Below, piece after piece: positions 25,860-33,974 of a stretch of 64,000 nucleotides of DNA. Made by a program: the position numbers and the translations under genes. The DNA comes from Adlercreutzia muris (lineage in GTDB: Bacteria > Actinomycetota > Coriobacteriia > Coriobacteriales > Eggerthellaceae). The DNA is taken from NCBI RefSeq assembly GCF_008831045.1, contig NZ_WAJS01000002.1, positions 1-64,000 of the forward strand. Reading direction: 5' to 3'. Numbering within the stretch: position 1 is the stretch's first letter; the number at the start of each line of letters is the position of its first letter. Under the pieces are notes generated by a model, which saw nothing but the letters and a program-made list of their open reading frames with translations, made no database searches and was not told the origin of the DNA.

Positions 25860-26918
25860 TTAGACGGGGTTGGCGATCTCTTCTAAACCGCAAGTTTCGG
25901 GCAGGCCGAACACGATGTTGGCGCACTGCACGCCCTGACCAGCGGCGCCCTTGCCCAGGTTGTCGATGGCGCCCGTGGCCACGATGAGGCCCGCGGGGTG
26001 CACGGCCACGCCCACCTGAGCGCGGCAGGTGCCAGCCACCGAGGCGGTGCGGGGCTGCACGCCGGCATCCATGACGGACACGAGGGGGCTTGCCGCGTAG
26101 AAGTCGCGGTAGAGGGCCACGAGCTCTTCGGTGCTGGGAGCAGCGCCCAGGGCCAGCGGCAGCGTCACCGTGGACAAGAGGCCGCGGTTCAGCGGGGCCA
26201 GGTGCGGGGTGAACACGAGGCGACCCTGCACCCCCAAGATCTGCTCGATCTCGGGGGTGTGGCGGTGGGTGCCCACGCCGTAGGCCTCCATGTTCTCGTT
26301 GGCGAAGCAGAAGTGCGTGCGCTCGGTAGCCTTCTTGCCCGCGCCGGTCACGCCGGACACCGCATCGGCCACCACGGGCGCCGCAGCGTCCACGAGCCCC
26401 GCGCGGATAGCGGGGGCGGCGGCCAGGGACGTGGCCGTGGGGTAGCAGCCGGCGCAACCCACGAGCACCGCCTCGCTGGCCGCGCGGCGCTCGGCCGCGG
26501 CGGCCAGCTCGTCGCCGGTGAGCTCGGGCAGGCCGAAGGCGGCCTGGGCCAGAAGCTCGGGCGCGGTGTGGGGCGCGTACCACTGCTCGTAGACGGCCGG
26601 ATCCTTCAGACGGAAGTCGGCCGACAGGTCGATAACGGTGACGCCGGCGGCGATGAGATCGCCGGCCACGGCCATGGCGGCCTTGTGGGGCACCGCGAGG
26701 AACGCCACGTCGCAGGCGGCCAGATCGGTCTCCTCGTGAGTGGAGAACGCCAGGTCGGTCACGCCGATGAAAGCCGGATAGGCCTTGGCGATGGGGGTGC
26801 CAGCCAGGGCATCGGAGGTGGCGGCCACCAGCTCGAACTCGGGATGCCGTGCCAGAAGGCGCACTAATTCGATGCCGGCAAACCCGGCCGCTCCCACAAC
26901 TCCCGCTTTATAGGTCAT
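25860..26918 (-). CDS. argC: N-acetyl-gamma-glutamyl-phosphate reductase
   Basis: NADPH-dependent reductase of 352 residues. The nucleotide-binding N-terminus is AGVVGAAGFAGIELVRLLARHP and the catalytic Cys lies in VGCAGCYPTA. It is the first gene of argCJBD. The ATG at 26918 has GGAG five bases upstream and overlaps the stop codon of a short upstream frame (ATGA). Confidence 0.93.
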   Translation of the reverse strand: MTYKAGVVGAAGFAGIELVRLLARHPEFELVAATSDALAGTPIAKAYPAFIGVTDLAFSTHEETDLAACDVAFLAVPHKAAMAVAGDLIAAGVTVIDLSADFRLKDPAVYEQWYAPHTAPELLAQAAFGLPELTGDELAAAAERRAASEAVLVGCAGCYPTATSLAAAPAIRAGLVDAAAPVVADAVSGVTGAGKKATERTHFCFANENMEAYGVGTHRHTPEIEQILGVQGRLVFTPHLAPLNRGLLSTVTLPLALGAAPSTEELVALYRDFYAASPLVSVMDAGVQPRTASVAGTCRAQVGVAVHPAGLIVATGAIDNLGKGAAGQGVQCANIVFGLPETCGLEEIANPV

Positions 26919-27124
26919 AGCGACTCCATTCCTTGGGCTGCCCATGCGTTCCGCATTTTCTTGAGCGCATGCACAAAGATGAGCTTTTCGGTTGCTCTTT
27001 CATAATACTCCACCAGCAAGCCTCGGGGGAAGTTGTCGCGAAAAAGGGCAATTTCAGGCGCTCTTTCAGCGAGCAGCAGCTCACTCGACGCGTTTTTGTC
27101 CAAGGCTGTGAACTGGGAAAACAC
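26915..27124 (-). CDS. Possible short coupled frame before argC, RelE/ParE-like remnant
   Basis: An open frame of 69 codons starting with GTG, whose stop overlaps the argC start (ATGA). Its second half (VEYYERATEKLIFVHALKKMRN) resembles the last strands of RelE/ParE-type toxins, but the N-terminal half does not, and no ribosome site precedes the GTG. One arm of a 24-base inverted repeat lies inside it. It could be a decayed toxin or a chance frame; the remaining part of the argC upstream gap to 27323 has the second repeat arm and no other recognisable feature. Confidence 0.25.
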   Translation of the reverse strand: MFSQFTALDKNASSELLLAERAPEIALFRDNFPRGLLVEYYERATEKLIFVHALKKMRNAWAAQGMESL

Positions 27125-27183
27125 AGAGAAATATCAGCTGAATGCCCACTTTTTCATCGGGACAAAAACGCGTCGAGTGAGCT
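27078..27183. repeat. 24-base perfect inverted repeat between argC and the FKBP gene
   Basis: Arms at 27078-27101 and 27160-27183 are exact reverse complements (AGCTCACTCGACGCG then TTTTTGTCC, and its mirror), separated by 58 bases. Pairing stops abruptly on both sides. It may be a dispersed intergenic repeat, a small mobile-element remnant or a regulatory hairpin for argC. Confidence 0.6.
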
Positions 27184-27323
27184 AAACGACCCCCTTCTTG
27201 CGCCTGTGAGTGCGCGCAAAGGCGCTGTTTGTGACAACTTGGAGCAGCTTGCACCCCCGTCGGCTCCGCACGGGCTCCTTCCGTTAGACTTAAAGGACAT
27301 TTCTTTGGAAAGGAGCTCGCGAT

Positions 27324-27752
27324 ATGAGCAACAAAGGCAAGAAGGTCAAGGTGCACTACACCGGCACGCTGGATGACGGCACGAAGTTCGATTCGTCCGT
27401 GGACCGCGGCGAGCCCATCGAGTTCACCTGCATGGCCGGCCAGATGATCCCCGGCTTCGACGCCGCCGTGGAGGATATGGCCGTGGGCGAGAAGAAGACC
27501 GTGCACATCCCGGCCGCCGAGGCCTATGGCGAGCGCAACGATGAGATGGTGCAGAAGGTGCCGGTGGACCAGATTCCCAACGCCGACCAGCTACCGGTGG
27601 GCCAGACCGTGTACATGATGGGCCCGGGCGGCCAGCCCTTCCCCGTGTTCGTGGAGTCCATCGAGAACGGCATCGTCACCTTCGACATGAACCACGAGCT
27701 GGCGGGCAAGGACCTGAACTTCGACATCGAGCTGGTGGAGGTGGAGGACTAG
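27324..27752 (+). CDS. FKBP-type peptidyl-prolyl isomerase, SlyD-like
   Basis: A 142-residue cytoplasmic prolyl isomerase and folding helper. The N-terminus KVKVHYTGTLDDGTKFDSS and GEPIEFTCMAGQMIPGFD form the FKBP domain; the insert-in-flap with AYGERNDEMVQKVP and GPGGQPFPVFV is that of SlyD. It lacks the long metal-binding His tail of E. coli SlyD. AAAGGAG lies in good position before the ATG. It stands alone, convergent with the small gene at 27860. Confidence 0.9.
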   Translation: MSNKGKKVKVHYTGTLDDGTKFDSSVDRGEPIEFTCMAGQMIPGFDAAVEDMAVGEKKTVHIPAAEAYGERNDEMVQKVPVDQIPNADQLPVGQTVYMMGPGGQPFPVFVESIENGIVTFDMNHELAGKDLNFDIELVEVED

Positions 27753-27783
27753 CCTCGGCGCTGTCGCACTCCCCCGTTCATGC

Positions 27784-27814
27784 AACGACCCCGTCGATAT
27801 TCGGCGGGGTCGTT
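27784..27814 (+). terminator. Terminator after the FKBP gene
   Basis: AACGACCCCG (27784-27793), 11-base loop, CGGGGTCGTT (27805-27814), then TACGTT. A strong stem that may serve both convergent genes. Confidence 0.7.
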
Positions 27815-27859
27815 TACGTTCGGGGAAATCTCCGGCGACGAGACCCCAGGCCGGCACGC

Positions 27860-28138
27860 CTAGGCAAGCGCCTCTTGAGCGGGAGCGAACGTATCGGAAG
27901 CGGCAACGGGCGTTGCGGACTTCTGAGGGAAGAGGCCCTTGAAGGCGCTGGGCAGGGCGGCCCAGATGCCGACCTGGGGCACGGCGTCGGCCTCAACGAG
28001 GGAACACACAGCGTCGGAAGCGACTTTTGAGCTGATGCCCATATGCGCGAAGCGCTGCTCCAACTTGGCGCAATAGGCGGCGTCGGCGGCATCAAGGTTG
28101 GCAATGGCGGAAGTGGCCTGATCATTGAAGAGTTTCAT
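27860..28138 (-). CDS. Small protein of unknown function
   Basis: A 92-residue protein, MKLFNDQATSAIANLDAADA onward. The ATG at 28138 is supported by AAAGGAG seven bases upstream, which makes it a likely real gene. The sequence is Ala-rich and mostly helical with a hydrophobic patch VGIWAALPSAFKGLF near residue 55-70, which could be amphipathic. No family is recognised. Upstream to 28385 there is a TTGTGCA palindrome and GC-rich sequence without a gene. Confidence 0.55.
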   Translation of the reverse strand: MKLFNDQATSAIANLDAADAAYCAKLEQRFAHMGISSKVASDAVCSLVEADAVPQVGIWAALPSAFKGLFPQKSATPVAASDTFAPAQEALA

Positions 28139-28223
28139 GGTGGTTCTCCTTTCGACGCCGCCTAGTTTAGGGGCAGGATGAGGGTCATCGTTTAGTCGAT
28201 CGGACGAACCGTTGGGCAGCTGA

Positions 28224-28239
28224 TTGTGCAGATGCACAA
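28224..28239. promoter_or_regulatory. TTGTGCA-GA-TGCACAA palindrome
   Basis: Perfect 7-base arms with a 2-base centre, about 86 bases upstream of the small gene starting at 28138. It matches the TGTGCA-TT-TGCACA element upstream of argG. Likely binding site of an unidentified regulator. Confidence 0.4.
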
Positions 28240-28385
28240 CGAGCGCCGGCAATGATCTGTGCAGCGGGGCACAAGCCGAGGGGCTCGCGGCGGTATCGCG
28301 GCGCGCGAGCAGCGGGGCACAGGGACGGCGCGGGACCGGGCGGGCGCGGGCGGGCGCCCGTTCCCTCCCCGGCGCGGGCCCGGGC

Positions 28386-29531
28386 TCAGGCCAGGTACAC
28401 CAGCTGCAGGAGAGCCGCCAGCTCGCGGTCAGTGAGGTCTTGGACGGCCAGGACCTCCTTGATCTTCTTCAGGCGGTAGCGCACGGTATTGGGATGCTGG
28501 AAGAGCACCTCGGCCGTGCGGCTCACCTCGCCGCAGGCAGCGGCAAAGGCCTGGGCGGTGACACCCAGATCGCTGTCATGCTCGGCATCGTAGTCGAACA
28601 GCAGCGAGCGCATGAGATCGGCCGAGCGGGCGTAGAGCCGATCAGTGCGGGCAGCGGCGCGGAAGGCGTCGAAGCGCAGGGTAGTCCAGCGCACGATGCC
28701 GCCCTCGACGTGAGCGGTGCGCAGGGCGGCCATGGCCTGGCGCAGGGCCAGATCGCCCTCGCCAAGGCTCACCTCCTGGCTGATGCCGCACACGAGGGGG
28801 CCGGCCGTGGCGATGCACTTCGCCAGGTCGGCGTCGGAAATGGCGATGGCCTTCAGCGGCGGGCGCTTAAAGGAGACAAAGCCCAGGATCATGGCGCGGT
28901 AACGGCAGACGAACGTGCGCTCCACATCGCTCCAGCGATCCCCGTAGGCAGCGAGCACCCCTTCCACCACCTTCTGCAGGGCCCGCAGCGAGGCATCGTC
29001 CTCGGTGACCGCCTGGATGGCCAGGCACTGAATAGTGGCCCCCGTCACCCCGGCGATGGTGAAGAAGGTAGAGCGCACGGCCTGCTCGTCGGAAGGAGCC
29101 AGCATGAGGTCGATGAGGTGGTTGCGCTCCCACTCGGCCGCATCGTCGTCAAGGGCATTCATGAGGTCGGCGATGACGCGCTCCATGTAGCGGCCCTCGT
29201 AGAAGAACACGGGCACGCCGCGCTCGGCGGAGGCGGCGACCACCCTCTCGGGGAGAGCCCTCAACGCCACGGGCTTCACGGCGACGGCGGCCACATCGCG
29301 CTCGATGAGCGCCAGCAGCGCCTCCTCGGCCAGATCGGGATGCATGGCGGCGAAACCGAGCGTGGTGAAGATGAACTCGCCGCGCTCGAAAAGGTCGTAG
29401 CTGCCCGTGAAAGGCTCGTGGTCCAGGGTGCCCACGCCCACCACCTCGCGGGATGCGGCCCCCTCGCAGGGCGCCGCAAGCCAAATGCGATCGAAGGCCC
29501 TCATATTCATGACGTCGCCGACGGTAATCAC
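28386..29531 (-). CDS. PucR/CdaR-type transcriptional regulator
   Basis: About 381 residues. The N-terminal PucR sensor domain starts ITVGDVMNMRAFDRIWLAA and contains the typical GELIFTT-like GEFIFTTLGFA. The C-terminus has the HTH_30 domain (TAEVLFQHPNTVRYRLKKIKEVL). Such proteins usually respond to metabolites in purine, amino-acid or sugar use. The GTG start at 29531 has GAGGGG upstream and matches the usual family start. No obvious target gene is adjacent. Confidence 0.85.
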   Translation of the reverse strand: MITVGDVMNMRAFDRIWLAAPCEGAASREVVGVGTLDHEPFTGSYDLFERGEFIFTTLGFAAMHPDLAEEALLALIERDVAAVAVKPVALRALPERVVAASAERGVPVFFYEGRYMERVIADLMNALDDDAAEWERNHLIDLMLAPSDEQAVRSTFFTIAGVTGATIQCLAIQAVTEDDASLRALQKVVEGVLAAYGDRWSDVERTFVCRYRAMILGFVSFKRPPLKAIAISDADLAKCIATAGPLVCGISQEVSLGEGDLALRQAMAALRTAHVEGGIVRWTTLRFDAFRAAARTDRLYARSADLMRSLLFDYDAEHDSDLGVTAQAFAAACGEVSRTAEVLFQHPNTVRYRLKKIKEVLAVQDLTDRELAALLQLVYLA

Positions 29532-29734
29532 GGCCGCACCCCTCTCTCGTTGCTCTTGGGAGCATCCTAGCACGGCGGGGCGGTCGCTTCCGGCGGGGCG
29601 GGAAAGTTTCTGCGCCCTAGCGGCGCCCCAGCGCGATGTCGGGCCTCTCCGGGAGTGGGCGCGAACGCGCGGGGGGCACACCCCCCCTTCGCCCCCGCGA
29701 GGCGGCCGCGCCGCAACAGCGCGGAGCGAGGGGC

Positions 29735-31210
29735 TTAGGCCCCGTGGCGGGCGGAACGGCGGAAGGTGCGCTTGCGCAGGAAGGAGCCGGGGGGCACGGG
29801 GTCGTCCACCGCGATCCGATACAGGTTACAGGACCGGTTGGCCGCAGCGGCCGGCTCCCAGTCGGCGGCGGTGGCGCGGGCGAGGGCCTCTTCCACCGTG
29901 GAGGGGGCATCCTCGTCGTGGTTGTCGGGACCGAAGGTAGAAAGCCAGCAGAGGTCGCGCACGGCCACGGCACGCGTCGGCTCATGGGGCGCGAGGATTT
30001 CCAGCTCGTCACGTTCCGCGAACCGGTTGCGGCAGAGGACGTACAGGTAACGGGCGTCCTCCTCTGCCGAGTGGCGCGGGCGCGGCCCTTGGCCCGCAAC
30101 TGCCCCCGACCCTTCCCCGCAGGCAGGCGCGCAGGCCACCACATCGGCCACGTGCATGGTCTCCTGCTCGTAGCCGTCATAGGCGCAGGCCTGCTCGGCC
30201 TCGTCGAAGTAGAAGCCCGTGCCGTAGGGGCGGTGGGACACGGCCGCAAGCTCGGCGGCCACGGCCTCGGACGGCTCGCCATCGAGCACACGGCGGTAGG
30301 CCCCCACCACCGTGGCCACGTAGAAGGCCTTCTTGTTGCGCCCCTCGATTTTGATGGAATCCACGCCCGCACCGGCCAAAGCCCGCAGGTGGGCGAGCAT
30401 GTTCAGGTCCTTCGCGTTCATGATGAAGGTGCCGCGCCCGTCCTCTTCTATGGGGAAGAACTCGCCGGGGCGCTTCTCTTCCTCCAACAGGAATTCTGAC
30501 ACAGGCTGCAGATTCTCCGAAACCGGTCCCGCACCGGCATTCTCCGCCGCCAGAGCGCCCGGGCCCGCCGTGCCCAGCGAGTAGCTCCAACGGCAGGGCT
30601 GGGTACAGTGGCCCTTGTTGCCGGATCGGCCCGTGAGGTAGCTGCTGATGAGGCAGCGGCCCGACACGGCCATGCACATGGCGCCGTGGGCGAAGGCCTC
30701 GATCTCCAGCTCGGGCGGCGCATCTTGGCGCAAGCGGGCGATGTCGGCCAAGCTCATCTCGCGGGCGCACACCACGCGGCTCGCCCCCAGGCTGTGCCAC
30801 ACCCGGGCCGCCGCGCCGTTGGCCACCGAGGCCTGGGTGCTCACGTGGCGCTCCACCCGCGGCGCCACCTCGCCGGCCACGGCGAAGGCGCCCAAGTCCC
30901 CGATGATGAAGGCATCCACCCCGGCCGCATCCAGGGAGCGAAAGAACGCCGGCAAGCCGTCGATGTCGTCCGGATGCATGAGGATATTGCAGGTGACGTG
31001 CACCTTCACACCGTGCTCATGGGCATAGGCCACCGCTGCGGGAATCTCGTCCAGGGCGAAGTTCGCCGCCCGGGCCCGCATGCCGAACCGATCGGCCGCC
31101 AGGTACACCGCATCGGCCCCGAACCGCACCGCCGCTCGCAACTGCTCCATCCCACCGGCAGGCGCCAGCAGTTCCATCGGAATGGGCGGCAACGGATATT
31201 GGGCAGACAC
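29735..31210 (-). CDS. U32 peptidase-family protein (TrhP/YegQ-like)
   Basis: A 491-residue U32 protein. Motifs: MELLAPAGGMEQLRAAVRFG, ADAVYLAADRFGMRARAANF, EIEAFAHGAMCMAVSGRC, then GHCTQPCRWSY with the conserved cysteines. Shorter U32 members such as TrhP hydroxylate U34 of tRNA; that role is an inference here. It is a paralogue of the longer U32 gene at 13183-15786. The intergenic stretch 29532-29734 upstream of its end shows nothing recognisable beyond GC-rich repeats. Confidence 0.8.
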   Translation of the reverse strand: MSAQYPLPPIPMELLAPAGGMEQLRAAVRFGADAVYLAADRFGMRARAANFALDEIPAAVAYAHEHGVKVHVTCNILMHPDDIDGLPAFFRSLDAAGVDAFIIGDLGAFAVAGEVAPRVERHVSTQASVANGAAARVWHSLGASRVVCAREMSLADIARLRQDAPPELEIEAFAHGAMCMAVSGRCLISSYLTGRSGNKGHCTQPCRWSYSLGTAGPGALAAENAGAGPVSENLQPVSEFLLEEEKRPGEFFPIEEDGRGTFIMNAKDLNMLAHLRALAGAGVDSIKIEGRNKKAFYVATVVGAYRRVLDGEPSEAVAAELAAVSHRPYGTGFYFDEAEQACAYDGYEQETMHVADVVACAPACGEGSGAVAGQGPRPRHSAEEDARYLYVLCRNRFAERDELEILAPHEPTRAVAVRDLCWLSTFGPDNHDEDAPSTVEEALARATAADWEPAAAANRSCNLYRIAVDDPVPPGSFLRKRTFRRSARHGA

Positions 31211-31268
31211 GGGAACCTCGCTTCGTCACGGAAAAACAGAGGCTCCCATTATAGAAGATGGCCGCAAA

Positions 31269-31291
31269 CCCCTTCGCAAAACGGGTCAACG
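31269..31291 (+). promoter_or_regulatory. Probable TetR operator upstream of the TetR gene
   Basis: CCCCTTCGCAAAACGGG followed by TCAACG. It matches 21 of 23 positions of the element before the ABC exporter operon (33937-33959) in the same orientation to the gene. Downstream a GGTCAAC ... GTTGACC inverted pair (31284-31315) may extend the site. Confidence 0.6.
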
Positions 31292-31486
31292 GGATAGAAT
31301 GGGCAGAGGTTGACCGGCGGGTCAAGCAAGAAAACCCCCGCGGGCGCGAGGCGGATACGGTCTCTCTCGTAGCGCAGGCTGCGCCTGCATCTCAAACAAG
31401 GCGCCCCGTCAGTACCTGTTGATTACGCGGGCACAGCCCGCACTACGGTGCATGCCCGCACCGTAAGACGCAAGAAGGAGGCGACC

Positions 31487-32167
31487 ATGGCCCGAAACGC
31501 AATCGAAGGTGACCGGCACGGCGACTTCGACGCACTGCCAGTCGAGCGGCAGGAAACCATCATGCGGGCGTCCATCGAGGGCTTCGGCCGCCACGACTAC
31601 AAAGGGGCCTCCACCGAGGAGATCGCGCGACGGGCCGGCATGTCCAAAGGGCTTCTGTTCTTCTACTTCCGCAACAAGAGCTCCCTGTACGTGCGCACCC
31701 TGGATTACCTGATGGAGCGGGCCGTGGACTGGGTGGTGGACGACGAGTTCCGCGCCATCGACGACTTCTTCGACCTGCTGGAGTACGCCGGGGCGCAGAA
31801 GCTGGCCCTCATGGGGCGGTGGCCCTGGGTCTTCGAGTTCTCGCTGCGGGCCTTCTACGCCGATCACCGGGATATTCGCGAAACGGTGGCGAAGTGGATG
31901 ACCCGGCAGGTGGACATCTTGTACGACCAGTTCATGGCGAACGTGGACTTCACACGGTTCCGCGACGGGGTGGACCCGCGCGAGGTGCTGGACATGCTCA
32001 TCATGATGGGCGACGGCTATTTGCACCAGCACCTCTCCAGCCGCGAGCCCATCGACGTGGCCGCTTTCCAGGCCGCCTACCACCAGTGGTGCGCCATCAT
32101 GCGCCACTGGGCCTACAAGCCGGAATATCTGGATGGAAGAGGTGGGGACCGGAAGCACACTTCGTAG
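31487..32167 (+). CDS. TetR/AcrR-family transcriptional regulator
   Basis: A 226-residue repressor-type protein. The N-terminal helix-turn-helix is GASTEEIARRAGMSKGLLFFYFRNKSSLY. The ATG at 31487 has GGAGG before it; earlier in-frame codons lack one. The C-terminal residues (RGGDRKHTS) differ in style from the rest, and the stop codon lies inside a REP-like element, so the end may have been altered by insertion. It is convergent with the ABC exporter operon and shares an upstream site with it, so it is the probable regulator of that exporter. Confidence 0.88.
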   Translation: MARNAIEGDRHGDFDALPVERQETIMRASIEGFGRHDYKGASTEEIARRAGMSKGLLFFYFRNKSSLYVRTLDYLMERAVDWVVDDEFRAIDDFFDLLEYAGAQKLALMGRWPWVFEFSLRAFYADHRDIRETVAKWMTRQVDILYDQFMANVDFTRFRDGVDPREVLDMLIMMGDGYLHQHLSSREPIDVAAFQAAYHQWCAIMRHWAYKPEYLDGRGGDRKHTS

Positions 32168-32264
32168 GGGCGAGCTCCCGCTCGCCCGTGGGCCCGGGAT
32201 TGCCGGCGCTTCGCGATAGTTCGGCGAGCTTCGGGGACGAGGGCGACCAGGAGGTCGCCCCTAC
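32164..32264. repeat. REP-like doublet with GTAG ends
   Basis: Each end is GTAG plus a hairpin, arranged as inverted copies: GTAG-GGGCGAGC-TCCC-GCTCGCCC at 32164-32187, and on the other strand GTAG-GGGCGACC-TCCT-GGTCGCCC at 32264-32241. Both 8-base stems are perfect although the sequences differ, so changes are compensatory. REP elements mobilised by RAYT (TnpA-REP) transposases have this GTAG-plus-hairpin form. It fills the gap between the convergent TetR and permease genes and supplies the TetR stop codon. Confidence 0.7.
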
Positions 32265-32282
32265 GGGTGCGGCTGCAACTCC

Positions 32283-33080
32283 CTATAGGCTGAAATCGCG
32301 GCGGCAGAAGCGGGCGACGCCTAGGGCGAACAGGGCCGCGGCGACCACACCGAGGACGACGGCGCCGGCGACGGCTCCCCCATCGGCCGCCGCCAGGCCG
32401 TAGGCGTCGTAGAGCGCCAGCGGCGAGAGGTCGGCGACCCACGCGAGGCCCTTCCCCACCGCGCCGGCCGTGCCCATGAGCAGGAACACCGCACACGCCC
32501 CGGCACCGCCCCACAGCGCCAGGCCCGTATGCTGGAAGCAGCAGGCCGAGGCGAAGCAGGGGGCGGCCACGAACAGGCCGAGAGCCACCAGCCCCGCATT
32601 GGCCCGGGCGAGGGCCGCGCCGTCCAACTCTCCGGGGAACAGCGCCTCGCAGGCAATCACTTCCGCGCCCCACGACAGGCCCACGACAATGGCCACCGCC
32701 GCCACTTCCACCGCCACGAAGGTGAGCGCGAGGGACAGCCGCGAGCGGGGCGCGGCGAGCAGCCACGCGAGCGACCCGTCGCGCACCGGCCCCACCACGA
32801 GGCGCTGGGCCAGGTAGGCCGCCATGAGCACGAGGGTGCCGGTGAACAAGAAGCCGTACAGGTAGTTCAGCAGGAAGTCGAGCAGCGTCGCGGAGGGGTT
32901 CGCCATGCCGAAGGCCTCGAAGAGCTCGGGCATGGCCGCCTGCATGAGCTGGATGCTCTCGCTCACCTCGGGGTCGTACAGATACGCCACCATGGCGATG
33001 TAGAACGCGAGCACGACCACGATGGCCGCCATCACGGCCGCCGCGCTGCGCAGGCTACGCTTGAACAACGTCGCGCTCAT
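32283..33080 (-). CDS. ABC-2 type transporter permease
   Basis: A 265-residue integral membrane protein with about six helices (for example AAVMAAIVVVLAFYIAMVAYL, FLFTGTLVLMAAYLA, VAAVAIVVGLSWGAEV and a C-terminal GAVAGAVVLGVVAAALFALGV). It follows the ATPase gene with an ATGA overlap. The pair should form an exporter; the substrate (lipid, peptide, drug) cannot be told from sequence. Confidence 0.85.
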   Translation of the reverse strand: MSATLFKRSLRSAAAVMAAIVVVLAFYIAMVAYLYDPEVSESIQLMQAAMPELFEAFGMANPSATLLDFLLNYLYGFLFTGTLVLMAAYLAQRLVVGPVRDGSLAWLLAAPRSRLSLALTFVAVEVAAVAIVVGLSWGAEVIACEALFPGELDGAALARANAGLVALGLFVAAPCFASACCFQHTGLALWGGAGACAVFLLMGTAGAVGKGLAWVADLSPLALYDAYGLAAADGGAVAGAVVLGVVAAALFALGVARFCRRDFSL

Positions 33081-33892
33081 CGGACACCCCCTCTCTCCGA
33101 CGAGGCTGGGGAACGCCCCAGGTCGACGGAGTCAGACGGCGCGGCGGAGCGATTCCCGGCGGCGCGCCCTTCCGCGGCATCGCCCCAGCGGCGGCGCAGC
33201 GCCTCGGCGCCGTACAGGTGCTCCAAGGTGGCATCCAGGGTGAGATCAGCCGCGCAGGCCTCGGACGTCAGGCGCCCCGAGCGCACGAACAGCGCCCGAT
33301 CGCAGGTGCCCTCCACCTCGCCGAGCACGTGCGACGACAGCAGGATGGTGGCGCCCCGGCGCTTCTCGGCCCGCACCAGCTCCACGAAGCGGCGCTGCAT
33401 GAGCAGGTCGAGGCCGCTCGTGGGCTCGTCGAGCAGCAGCACCGCCGGCCCGTGCATGAACGCCGCCACGATGCCCACCTTCTGCCGCGTGCCCTTCGAC
33501 ATGGCCCGCAGCTTGGCCGACGGGTCCAGCTCGAAGTAGTCGATGAGCGCGTTGGCGCGGCAAGGCAGCGCGGTGCCCCGCATGCCCGCCACGAAGGCCA
33601 AAAAGGAGCGGCCGGTCATGTCGCCCGGCAGGGCCAGCTCGCCGGGTAGGTAGCCCACCTCGCGCTGAATGGCCGCCCGATCGGCGAAGCACGGGCGGCC
33701 GCCGAGGGTCGCCCGGCCGCCATCGGCCCGCACAAACCCCATGAGCAGCCGCATGGTGACGGACTTCCCCGCCCCGTTGGCGCCCAAAAATCCCACGACC
33801 TCGCCGCGGCCCACAGCGAACGAGAGGTCGAACACGCCGCGGCCGCCCCCGTAGTCCTTCGTGACCCGCTCCAGCTGAATAACCGGCTCCAT
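33077..33892 (-). CDS. ABC transporter ATP-binding protein
   Basis: About 271 residues. Walker A GANGAGKS, signature-like region SKGTRQKVGIVAAFMHGP, Walker B AVLLLDEPTSGLD, and the H-loop in TILLSSHVL. It energises the permease encoded by the overlapping next gene. The second of two adjacent ATGs (33892) is preferred for its distance from AAGGAG. A probable TetR site lies about 45 bases upstream. Confidence 0.92.
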   Translation of the reverse strand: MEPVIQLERVTKDYGGGRGVFDLSFAVGRGEVVGFLGANGAGKSVTMRLLMGFVRADGGRATLGGRPCFADRAAIQREVGYLPGELALPGDMTGRSFLAFVAGMRGTALPCRANALIDYFELDPSAKLRAMSKGTRQKVGIVAAFMHGPAVLLLDEPTSGLDLLMQRRFVELVRAEKRRGATILLSSHVLGEVEGTCDRALFVRSGRLTSEACAADLTLDATLEHLYGAEALRRRWGDAAEGRAAGNRSAAPSDSVDLGRSPASSERGGVR

Positions 33893-33936
33893 CATGCTCC
33901 TTCCGCCGTTTTCCAAGATCAACACCTACTCTACGC

Positions 33937-33959
33937 CGTTGACCCGTTTTCGGAAGGGG
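33937..33959 (-). promoter_or_regulatory. Probable TetR operator upstream of the ABC exporter operon
   Basis: On the minus strand CCCCTTCCGAAAACGGG followed by TCAACG, 21 of 23 identical to the element before the TetR gene, with similarity continuing as GG-N2-TAGA-N-T. It lies between cysS and the exporter. Confidence 0.6.
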
Positions 33960-33974
33960 CTCTTTCGCGATGTC

